Origin: Phytophthora sp. 'mugwort'
Taxonomy: Eukaryota > Oomycota > Peronosporomycetes > Peronosporales > Peronosporaceae
NCBI GenBank assembly: GCA_033558025.1
Contig: JAUCEF010000009.1
Span: forward strand, 558,001-622,000
Direction: 5' to 3'
DNA: 64,000 nucleotides
The stretch's first letter is position 1. Every line of letters begins with the position of its first letter. The notes beneath the pieces were generated by a model. It made no database searches. It was given only the letters and a program-made list of their open reading frames with translations, and was not told the origin of the DNA. Below, in pieces: positions 21,447-31,415 of this stretch. The translations under genes and the position numbers were made by a program.

Positions 21447-22457
21447 CTATGGCCGCAAACGCTGAAGACAACGCGTTCTAGATGCTGAACTCGGGTGTGG
21501 ACGACGAGGACGTGTCTGATGAGGAGCTCACCTCGTACGACTGTTTCACGGAGACTAAACGCGTCGAGCGACAGCGAGAACGAACCAGATATGCTGAGCC
21601 ATGCCGATGAGCGGTACGCAAGCAACCGCAACCGAGAAGAGGTGGAGAGGATGAACTATCCAGCGGGTAGAACTACGGTGAGTCGATGTGGGTGGACATG
21701 TGTGCATGTATATTTGGCCCCTAACTGTGTCGTATCATGTATGCATACATGCCCAGATGTGACACCGGATGTCGCGCCTGCAGGTGAAAATCCAGGCCTG
21801 TTCAACGGCGTTACAAGCCCGTGTTCTGTCGTGGCCGACAAGAACGAGTCTCCTCTTGCCCTGTTATTTTTCTCCCTGCCCCACTCGCTGTGGACGCAGG
21901 TGGCGCGGGAGAGCAATCGGTACAATGGGCAGCACATCCCGACCAGAACGGCGAAACTGCAAGCGAAGCAGAAGGCCCACGTCCGCAAGGCCCCAAAACA
22001 ACCGGTGGAGACGTCGAAGGAGATTTGGGTGCGCATGCGCATGATGGAGCAGAGCCAACTGCATGAGCTGGTGGTAGTGCTGGGCCTGATGGTTGCGCGT
22101 ATGCTCTGCCCGCATAAGCGGCGTCTGAGCTATCAATGGAGCACATCGTGTCGAGAAGCAGTGCCGATCGGAACGTTCGGAGCGTTCATGCCGCGCAACC
22201 GCTTTGACGAGGTCTTGAGCGGTCCCCTACAATGGTACGCGTGTATACATGAAGGACAAGCCACACCGCTGGGGTACCAAGATGTCCACCTATGATGCTG
22301 CTGCAGTCGACTATCCCCGGTACGTCCTTTCTGCGTGATTCTGTGTGTGTCTGTGTGTGTCCGTGTACGTGTTTGCCTGCGCATGTTCTGCGTGTCTGGC
22401 TGCGGGAAGTGCCTTGTTTATTTTCCCCTCCAGAGCTTCGGCTTCGGTGGTGGTGGC

Positions 22458-22472
22458 GGGGGGGGGGGGGGG
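22458..22472 (+). repeat. G15 homopolymer
   Basis: Fifteen consecutive G following (GGT)n, inside the piggyBac remnant. Confidence 0.9.
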
Positions 22473-23780
22473 CTAAGTCGACATACATGCTCGACATATA
22501 TATGTTACTTACTCTCCTGTATAACCTGTATGCTAAACTTGAGATCTATCGCGGAGTAAAGCAGCATTTGGGACAAGGACCGCATACGGTGGACGCCACG
22601 TCCGACCCATCATCAATTCAAGGCTACATGCTGGCAGACATCCCGCGTGGTCGCACGGAGCACCACGTCGTGCCAATTCACAGATTACGGCTCCATTCCC
22701 CTGTCGACGGAGCTGCTGGCTAACCGGGTGTGCACAGTGGGCACCATCCAGACCAACAATTCGACTACGCTAAGGACGGAATTGACAAGCGCAAGACAAA
22801 GCCAAAGGATGTGTCAAAGGGCTCCTATCGCATGGCACAGAACAAGACTGTGCCGGCCTTGATCGCGCTGAGCTGGATGGATAGCACGCCGGTGCATGGC
22901 GCCCATGACTCTGTACGTACCCGTGCTGTGTGTTCGCCCTGCTCTGCGACTTCTACCTGGAATGGGTATGCGGTTGCTGTGTGTCCAGAGCGCCGCTACT
23001 CAAGCATGGATGTCCGGCATGTGCCCTGCCCGAGACTGGTCAAGGACTACCACAAGTGGATGGGTGGTGTCGACATCCAAGACCAGCTTCATCTGCAGCG
23101 GTACTCGCTGCAGCTGGCGTTCGTGTTGAAGAAATATTACAAGGCTTTGTTCCTTGGTTTGGTGGACATGGCATTAGTACACGCGTACTTGGTGCACAAG
23201 CTGTGCCACCAGAAGCAGGGCCAGGCGCCTTGGACCCGCGACGAGTTCCTGCTTCTTCTACAGCAGCAAAAGCTCGCCGTAGACAGCGAGGAGTTCACGC
23301 GAGGGGCGACGGTTTGTGTGCATGCTGGGATCGTGCAAGGTTTTAAATAGAAACCTTACAATTTGTTTTATGCTGCGCGCTGCTTCTTTTAGGCCGGCTT
23401 CACGCCGCCCACGCCATCGCCGCTAGTCCAGCGCAGTTTCCCCACCGCAGGCATGGACGACCACACACCCCAAGAAAAACAAAACAAGCTTCGAACCAGG
23501 ACGGGCAGATAAAGTGACGCCAGCGCGCAGGCAAGGCCTGCGCGTGGATCGCCAAGGTGGAGAGCAAGGAGAGCGAAAAGGTCACGCAGGAGAAGACGAC
23601 GAATTGGTTCTGTGGCATCTGCTCGCTGCCGGTAACTGGTTCGTGTGTGGTGTTGTGTGGAGGGGCCGAAGGTGCGCGATGATGGTGCCCTATGTTTTCC
23701 CGTCTGTAGCTTCTGCAGTGCAACATCTTCCGTGCGGAGGGCCCCTACCCAGCGAATCCCTGCTTCCAAGTCCACCACAA

Positions 23781-24539
23781 TGATTTGGGGCAGGGGTGCA
23801 ACATTCCGCTCAAGTACCAGTCCTCCAAGACACAGATGTGCGCGCCCGATGGAGAGGAGAGCAGCATTGGAATTGACAAAAAGTGAGGCATTTCACGTGG
23901 AAGACAATCAACCACACACACTGACAGATAATCGGACAAAGTGGCAGTGAAATGGACAAAGGGGCCCACGATCGCACAGAAGCCAACAAATCACAAACAG
24001 CCACCTTCGTATTATCCATGATACGAAAGGGTTAGCTCAATTCCAAATTAAACTCAATTTTAGGGGCTCATGTGCCATTTAGCGTGGCCGATTCAGTGGC
24101 CAGCACACATATTCAAAAGCCCCCCCCCCCCCCCCTCTCCCGCAAGCCCATCATCACCGCCTGCCTCCACTCGAATGACACCTTCCTACGTCTGGATTGG
24201 CCTAGCCATCAAACAAGACAAGCAAGAAGTCGAGCGATAGATGGATCGCTGCCGTACCTTCCGGACACCGACAAGCCACACTGTGCGATTTTAACTGTGC
24301 AATATCAACTACGATGACAACAAAATGAGATTCCGAATGCTCGAATGCATGTCCGGACCTGCAAGGCGTTCGTCGGAGATAAGTGCAACGTGGCGGCAGC
24401 AATTTCTGACGTGCCAACCCAATTGAGCGACATTTAACAGCCCGTTAAAAAAAAACGAGCCCCGTAAGTCGAAACTTACTCGAGAGATGAACTCGTATGC
24501 GGAGCCGCTGATTATAATAACAATGAAGCCTAATCGTTT
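23781..24539. other. Intergenic repeat-zone DNA with a C16 tract
   Basis: No gene recognised. C16 at 24120-24135 is the only clear feature. The DNA near 24445-24530 (A-rich, then GAGCCCCGTAAG...) may be the end of the MULE that follows, but no matching inverted copy was found. Confidence 0.4.
24120..24135 (+). repeat. C16 homopolymer
   Basis: Sixteen consecutive C in intergenic repeat-zone DNA, followed by a short TCTCCC run. Confidence 0.9.
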
Positions 24540-26460
24540 TTAAAACAACATCCTCGACCATTTCGGCCTCACGGAGCGCGTGTCACCCATCTTACGCCAA
24601 GCCCAGACATTTGACGGCCACTTTAAACGTTCATCTCTCATCGAGACCGACTTCATGGACAACATGGTAAAACTTGTGCAAAATGCACAGTTAACGCAGG
24701 GTATGCAGGACGATGCGGATTTACTTTCGGTTACCGATTCGGTAAAGACGGTAGCCCCGAAATTAGTGAAGGCGTGGACGAGGGCACACAATTGTTGGAA
24801 TTTCCAACTCCTTATATGAAATAGTTGGTGCGATACGCGGCAGACTATGTGTTTCACATCGATACTACCTACAAACTCGATCAATCGGAATACCCGGTTC
24901 TCGTCATCGGCATCTCCGATCAGGCTCGTCTATTCCCCCCTTGGCCATGTTCGTGACATCTCAACGGACAGGGGGGCTAATAGGTAAGGCTCTTCACAGT
25001 CTGTTGGACAAGTACAACAGTATCGCTGGAAAATACCCAAGCATTCGCTACTGTATTGGGCGGCGCTGACAAAGCTCAGTATAACGCTGTGGTGGATATC
25101 GCATCTACTAAAAGCAGTGATGAAGGCGCAGTGACGTTCTTTATGTGTATTTTCATGTTGACAAGAATGCAGCGGATCGAGTCTCGTCTTTTGCAGTGGA
25201 TACAGTGTCATTGGTATTCAAGCACCTTTATCACATGCACTATGCGCGGGATGATATGGCGTTTGGAGCCCAGACCATGTTGGCGTTAGCAGCTTGGACT
25301 GCTTGTCCTGAACTCAACTGCTTCGCAGGATACTTTAAAAAAAGCAGTGGATCAACTCTCCATTCTGCAACTGGGCTTGCTATCATTCTCCAACGGGATT
25401 CGCGAATATAAACAATCCTGTAGAGCAGTTCAACAATGCTATCAAGAGGGTCTATTCACTAAGAGCGTTGTTGAAGTTGGTGGCTCTAGCTGAGCAGCTG
25501 ACTCTGATGCACCGTCATCGGTCAAGGGACACGATAGTGTTAAATTTGGAGTCGAAGCCAAAACCGAGAAATTCAAGACCGCTTCAAGTATTTTCGGGAG
25601 CAAGGACGGCTCGGCGTTAAACCCCACAAGCACGGATTGACGTTCCTGCTCGACGGTCAAAGATAAGCCCATATAGCTCATGTGTACCAGCGCGGCGAAC
25701 CGACTCGCCCCCAACACCCGATGTAGCAAAGAAGATCAAGAAAAAGACAAGAAGAAACAGGACAAGTGCAACAAGCACGGCAGGAAGACACTGGATCAGC
25801 CTTGGGAGGATGGCGTGTCGATACAGAAGGTAAGGTCTGCCCGTGCCCCTCGTGGTGCAAATATCGCTTCTGTGTTCATGTACTTGCAGCCCTACGCTCA
25901 CCGGGAATGCCCACGCCAGGCGAGAAATCACAAAAAAGCTTCTTCGCAAACCGAAATCGACAATGAAACGGTAGGAGTGCGGCAGTTGGACACGCACATT
26001 CGTATGCGTAGACGTGATAGCAAGGCAAACCAACACCGATTCGTTTTACATTTATTAATGCGCTGATGGTTTCCTCAATAAATGACCGGCGATCTATTGT
26101 AATCTCAATTTTTATGGCTCAAGCTGGCCCGGTGCTCTTCATTGACCGTCGTTGAGGGAATCTAGTTCGTGATTGCTTTCAGTAAAACGCTCTAGCAAGA
26201 TTGCGTTGGTCATGTCATTACGCATGCTGCGTCGATTAAGACGCCTCAGCTGGTCCCGTTCCCCATGAGCCTTCTCCAAACGTCGAAGGTATCCGCTCCG
26301 GGCACGTTTCAGGAGTACCGAGTCCGGAGCCGCCCAAAAAAATCTCTTCTTCCGTGTCTCGTACGCGTAATGCTAGTAACTCGACTTCATCACATGGATC
26401 TTCATCTTCACCCCCCCCCCCCCCCTGTTACTAACGCGACTGCTTTGCCAGAATCGTGAG
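24540..26460 (+). mobile_element. MULE-type (Mutator-like) transposon remnant with SWIM zinc finger
   Basis: The sense runs along the plus strand. VFHIDTTYKLDQSEYPVLVIGISDQARLF (24850-24930) matches the first-Asp region of MULE transposases. GGADKAQYNAVVD (25058-25095) is the second acidic region. NPVEQFNNAIKRVYSLR (25410-25465) follows. GWRVDTEGKVCPCPSWCKYRFCVHVLAAL (25806-25890) is a SWIM finger (C-P-C ... C-x-H). Frame changes and stops occur between blocks, so it is inactive. A C15 tract at 26411-26425 lies near its end. SWIM fingers bind DNA in these transposases. Confidence 0.8.
26411..26425 (+). repeat. C15 homopolymer
   Basis: Fifteen consecutive C near the end of the first MULE remnant. 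Confidence 0.9.
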
Positions 26461-26959
26461 CGCATTCGTTTACCTCGCCCACTCCTAAAAAATATTTTAT
26501 CTTGATTGGCGCGCCTTTTCATTGACAGATCCTGCCGATACCATAGGTATTTCTTCACATTGCTGTCCCCGAGTCTCCAGCAGAACACCCAACAAGTGGC
26601 CGTCCATGGTAAGCGCAAAGCCACTAATGACAGGCCAATGCGGAGTATATCCTATTCTAATAACTGGATAGGATCCATACAGTACTATTACGTCGGTCTC
26701 GATACCAAGACATAACTTATAGTACTTTGAAAATCGTACCGTAGTTTGAATATATTTTCCATTGGTGATTAGGCCGTACTGTACCTGAAATCATGGATGG
26801 TATACAAAACCTCATACAAAAGAATTTTAAGGGGACGTAGACCCTATGTCTTGATCCCAGTTCCTGTTTTTCCCCTATTGTTCTGCACTAATGTCCTACC
26901 GAATATTGCCAACGCGCTCGAAGCAACGGACTTAGTTGCAGATCTGGATCCATTCCAGA
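26461..26959. other. Intergenic repeat-zone DNA, nothing recognised
   Basis: AT-rich in parts (26640-26800). No protein-like frame with a known motif, RNA gene or repeat was seen. Confidence 0.4.
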
Positions 26960-28223
26960 TTCGTCAGGGAGCCTTCGTAAAACTCGTGAGCCTCGCCTCC
27001 TCCATACCATCGATCGAACAGGGCACATTTCTTCGTCGACACGAAGCACGAAGCAATGTTTGATTCTGCACTTGCTTGAAGCCCGACTCTAACGAGAGAT
27101 TATCAAAGATCTCCACCCCGATGATGGGCTTGTCCGCCTTGTTCATTGCAAACACGTTACAGGCGAGTGGGCACGCCACTCCCGTAAGAAGCTCAGGAAA
27201 AACTTGATGTCCCAGTTCGACATTCCTTCCTTTGACACATCCACGTCTGCCGTCCCATGACCTTGTTTTTCGTAGAGCTCCTCGACGATAGAAAGCGGCA
27301 CAAGATCGGTATTACCGACGACATGACACGCAATCCTCATGGCCTTGAAGAAACACTTTGTCCGCAGATGCTATATATGTTGACGCTAATTTCTTGTTAT
27401 ACTCGGCGTACGTGAGGTGATGGTACTTGCCTTTTCACAAGTCCATACGTAACATCTCCTTTGATTTTAGGCCATCTTTACTAGGAGTAGTCGCCCACAC
27501 CCATGTGGTGCAGAATAGCTTCTCGTTGTGACACCATTGCACGAAGTACGCTTCGTAAGGCTTCTCGTATCTGCGATCCAGGATGGCCAAATATCCCAAA
27601 CAAATGCGGGGTCATAGGCCTTGTCAGATCTAGCAATGTTCTTCGCTTTTTTTGGTGATTGGGTGGCATGCTGGCAGATACGGTAGCGTCTTTGGTGCCT
27701 CCAGAGCTTTGTAGCGATGCGAGATCTGGTTCTTGGGATTTCTCCATCTCAGCGTACGAGCTGCGGCGGCGTCATTGCTCAGCGTCTGCCGTGTACACAT
27801 CGTAGACCTATCCGGTGTGATCATTCTCGGAATTCGTATCTCTATGTGGCCGAAGCCGTCGATAACCGCAGGAGGGCACGTAGTCAGCGGAATCACACAA
27901 TTCCATGTCCATACAATCATTCGGTTGAATAGGTTGGACTACATGCTCAATCGCAGGATCCACGCCTTCACAAGTTTAGACAGCCGAGTCGATGCTTGCA
28001 GCCGGAGCGCTCGCCGAAGAGTCGTTACCTCCCTCTCTTCTGTTGTGAATGAAGCAGGCAGAAGCACCTGCTCGATGTTATCAGGCTGCTCGTTCACGAA
28101 CGGATTCTGAATATCTAAGGTCCAGTTGGTCTCGCATGGCCAGATGGTAGTCTTCGGAGCGGGAAACACGAGACCGGCTACGTTGTCTGCAAGTTCAACC
28201 TTTCCTTCAAATGCGCGAGCCAC
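26960..28223 (-). pseudogene. Unidentified decayed coding region, probably transposon-derived
   Basis: Open pieces follow one another on the minus strand: 28223-27939, 27920-27630, 27747-27481, 27340-27143 and 27179-26964. Protein-like composition runs across frame changes, for example NWDIKFFLSFLREW joining HQVFPELLTGVACPLACNVF, then GVEIFDNLSLESGF and LRASCRRRNVPCSIDGMEEARLTSF. This suggests one ancient protein of at least 400 residues, broken by several frameshifts. I do not recognise the family; no DDE, reverse transcriptase or zinc finger is visible. Confidence 0.4.
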
Positions 28224-29140
28224 GTCGCCTCCTCCTCAGCGGCGCCCATGGTGCATGCGAACCGCAGGGCTAAGGGCAAAGGAGGTGACGATATCGGGCT
28301 TCTTGTCAACGAGGCTAATCTGGAACTTAGTGTTGGATTAGGCAGTCAGCATCTACCAGGGTGCGCAAGCACAAGCGCCAGGAGGACGAGAACGAAAAAC
28401 AAGAAGGTGACGACGGCGAGTAGCGGTGGCTGCTGATATAAGAGTGGACAGTTTTTATTCGTATTTCCGCTGATTGCTTTGCATTTCAACCTAGAAACAA
28501 TATTTGTTTGCCCCTTGGAGTTGTACTTTCCCTCACTTAAGGTCAGCAAAGGTGAGTCACATTTGCTGAGGTCTGCCCATGTTCTAGCCTCGTTGATGTG
28601 TGATATGGGGTGAATCTGACAAAAGGGGCGGCCACTCGCATACCGAGCAAGCATGTTTTGGCGACGTAGAGTCAAATGTGTGTGAAAAACACATACAAAT
28701 CATACCAGCCGTATACATGTCTTCATACTAAACGGTCCAGCAATAGAAAAATACTCCGCTCTCTCTCGCCATATATTATGCTCCCCGCGTATATTTGCCT
28801 AAAGGCATGTGTTGCTGCACCCATCTGGAGAAATGTGCCGAGGCACTGTGACCCGAGACCATTTCAAACCGTCTCTCACCATTTTATCACCACTTATGCA
28901 CGTCTGCTGCACGTCTCAACCATCTCACGAAAGGCCGGTTATTGTCATCATCGGATGTGCGACGATAGTATACGTTTCATACACGTATATCCGGTAGAGC
29001 ATATCATCTGCTCGCCAAGTCCTGTCCGTCCAGGTGGATGTTCCCTGCCGGCGACCCTGGAGCTCAATTTTCTGACAGGGGGAGCGAATGAAATGTGAGT
29101 GTATTAAAGGTACATTCGTAAGTATCTGTACCGCATGTAC
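28224..29140. other. Intergenic repeat-zone DNA, nothing recognised
   Basis: Several open stretches of 60-140 codons overlap in different frames without any motif I know. No RNA gene or clear repeat. Confidence 0.35.
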
Positions 29141-29333
29141 TGCAATGTCTTCTTGTTAACAAATCATGGCGACTCCGCCCCAGTAAAGATTTCGAACGCG
29201 AGGAGGACGTAAATACCGCATTTGTAATTGTCCGTTTGCAATGTCTTCTTGTTAACAAATCATGGCGACTCCGCCCCAGTAAATATTTCGAACACGAGGA
29301 AGACGTAAATACCGCATTTGTATTTATCCGTTT
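29141..29333 (+). repeat. Two-copy 96-bp tandem duplication
   Basis: Units 29141-29236 and 29237-29333 both begin TGCAATGTCTTCTTGTTAAC and end ...CCGTTT. They differ at only a handful of positions (for example AAAGATTTCG against AAATATTTCG), so the duplication is fairly recent compared with the decayed elements around it. Confidence 0.9.
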
Positions 29334-29339
29334 GTACAC

Positions 29340-31190
29340 CCAGGATTGAGGAAAACACTTGGACACGATACCGGTTCATATGCAGTCTGAAAGCAGCGAG
29401 ACGATCTTCTGCGCGGCGACACGAAGACGCTACCTTGTAGGTCGACTGCACTGGCGGCCGTCCCCCTTCGACGAACATCGTCTGGCGGGCGATGGTATTC
29501 AAGCTGTAAGCCAATCTACATGATGTGCCGCACGTTGTTTCGGTGCTTCAGAAACTCCTGCTCGGTACCATCAACGGCAAAAGGTTCCGCAGTTGAGACC
29601 TCTGCCACGACGAAAGGCCGTAGTCATCCGACGCAACTTGCGGCGGTACTTTACGATATGAAACTGAAGAGATTATCTCTGACGCCCGGTAGGGATAACT
29701 TAAGCACTGCCATCTCAGGAAAGGCTTTGTCTATGAAGACACACTGGAGCTTTGTCCAAGCCGGTTGTTCGTCTTGAACGCCTCTATGGGGTCAGAGTGT
29801 AGCAACCCGCTCGTTCTAGAGGATTGCATGTTGAACAAACTGGCCTTTTCCGTACGCGTCGTGCACCATGAAGGAGAAGCCTCTGTACTTTAACGCATTG
29901 ACGCCCTGTGGGGCATCAATGAGAACAACATCGGGAAATCAGTGAAAAAACATCTCGCGCATGAGCTTCGGCTGGAGTGTCATACAGGTCGCTATTTTCT
30001 AAGGGGGTAATGGGCCGTTAAATGTCAGTTCTTTTGAAGATGGTGCTAGATATTACGGTACTATCATTCTCTTTTCATGCCGCTTCTCAACGAAGATGCG
30101 TCCAACATTGCTCGGGCCCTCGCTGAACTCCTTCATCTGCCGCTTCAGTCGCTACGCACTGGTGGTAGACGACGCATTGTCGTTCCTTCAACCGACGCAC
30201 GAAGTTGTGTACGTCGCGGATGGTAATGTTGCAGTCCGAATTCTCTAGGATGACCTGCAGGAATTTTCTTCTTCGCTTCAGTCTTGCACAATTCGTTGAG
30301 TGTGTCGGCAACGGTAGCTGAGGTGGCAGTTCCGACAGATGGGTACTGTTCGTACGATCCCCTATGCAGCGGGCGGTTGTGCTGGAGCTTTGCGATTGTA
30401 ATGCAGAGCGCGAAAATAGGGTCGTCTAGTCGCCCGTTCATCACGTGCACACAAGCATTGACCTGTCGACTACGGGAGAAGATTGCATTACTGACAACAC
30501 TAATGTTCTTCTGAACCCATCCGGACCATCTGGATCATCCAGGCACATCCAGACACATCTATGCACATATAGACCCACCTGCACGTTACATTTGATGTCG
30601 CGCGCCTCCTGACGGGGTTGCTTGCCGCGACCGCGCGACTGAAGTGCCCCGGCATGCGTGCAGATTAGTGTCTTGTGGTAGATCCCACGTTCCTCCGGAA
30701 TGAGCGGCGCGTTCGAATTCCCCTTTTTGATCTTCTTGTTGCAGTTGTCGACGTTGTTGTTTGTGCGAACGCTTTACGCAACATGAAGCAGTGAGCACAT
30801 GATTAAACAAAACGTTAAGTCAAGACAGATCCACAAACCTGGAAACTACACATCATGTAGTCGTCGAGGAACTCATAGAAGGATTCCCACGATTCGAACT
30901 GCGTGCGGGGGATCGGAGCCGCGATATCCCCCGATGCCGACATAGAAGCAGACGAGTCTGTGGCAGTGTAGAGAGCGTCTTCTTGTACGCTGTTTGTGTC
31001 GGTCATGCTTGATGCTTCAGAGCGCCCGACGCGGGGCCTTCCAACGAATGTATCCACTTGTCTTCGCCGTGCTTTCATCGCTCGAGAGCGCATGCTGCCT
31101 GCGCTTCTTCGCCGACCGCGTATGCTTATCCATATCGGCGCACTACGCGCGCCAAAATGGAATTGGGGGGATGACCTCTCCGCCACTCAT
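29340..31190 (-). mobile_element. Second MULE/FAR1-type transposon remnant
   Basis: On the minus strand the N-terminal FAR1-like zinc-cluster part lies at 31190-30590: FESWESFYEFLDDY, then KTLICTHAGALQSRG. ILENSDCNITIRDVHNFVRRL lies at 30265-30200. The RNase-H-like core lies at 29960-29830: FPDVVLIDAPQGVNALKYRG, then FSFMVHDAYGKGQFVQHAIL with the first Asp. A further block (AVLKLSLPGVRDNLFSFISYR) is at 29690-29640. Several frame changes and stops break it. It is a different subfamily from the copy at 24540-26460, judged by the motif wording, and lies in the opposite direction. Confidence 0.75.
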
Positions 31191-31362
31191 CACGAACTAT
31201 ACACTATACGCTGTACTGATTCGATGAATCGCACATGGAAATTTTGAGAAGAAAGCACGAGAACAAATTGTTTGTGAAGTGGCGTACGGTGAATGGGGTT
31301 AAAATTGTTTAATACATTTGCTACTGCATTGCTTATGTACTTATTATTCGTTACTGGTGACC

Positions 31363-31370
31363 ATCACTCC
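31363..31370 (+). promoter_or_regulatory. Possible oomycete initiator of CFAP58
   Basis: ATCACTCC fits the Inr consensus YCAYTYY and lies about 50 bp before the ATG at 31416, but after the more upstream in-frame ATG at 31293. It therefore supports 31416 as the start. Confidence 0.4.
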
Positions 31371-31415
31371 TGCAACTGCAACTTGCACCCCACGTCTCTA
31401 TTATTGTACGACGAA

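Larger units (their letters stand above)
20980..23780 (+). mobile_element. PiggyBac-like transposon remnant
   Basis: An acidic N-terminal region (SFESDDNDSSV, GGGADEDNNSEVES) lies at 21285-21440. A segment near 22160 (PIGTFGAFMPRNRFDE) follows, then VCTVGTIQTN near 22730-22760 and KDVSKGSYRMAQNKTVPALI at 22807-22866. The DDE_Tnp_1_7 hallmark LVKDYHKWMGGVDIQDQLHL is at 23035-23094. A Cys-rich C-terminal part (WFCGICSLPVTG) is near 23610. The coding sense shifts frame repeatedly and a (GT)n-rich stretch and a G15 tract interrupt it, so it is inactive. The longest intact piece is the C-terminal 206 codons (22730-23350). Confidence 0.8.

Noticed and set aside
12456..31190. RXLR, crinkler or NLP effector genes in the repeat zone
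   Set aside because: I looked for signal peptide plus RxLR/dEER, LFLAK/HVLVVVP and NLP-type motifs in the open frames and found none; a profile search could still find decayed ones.
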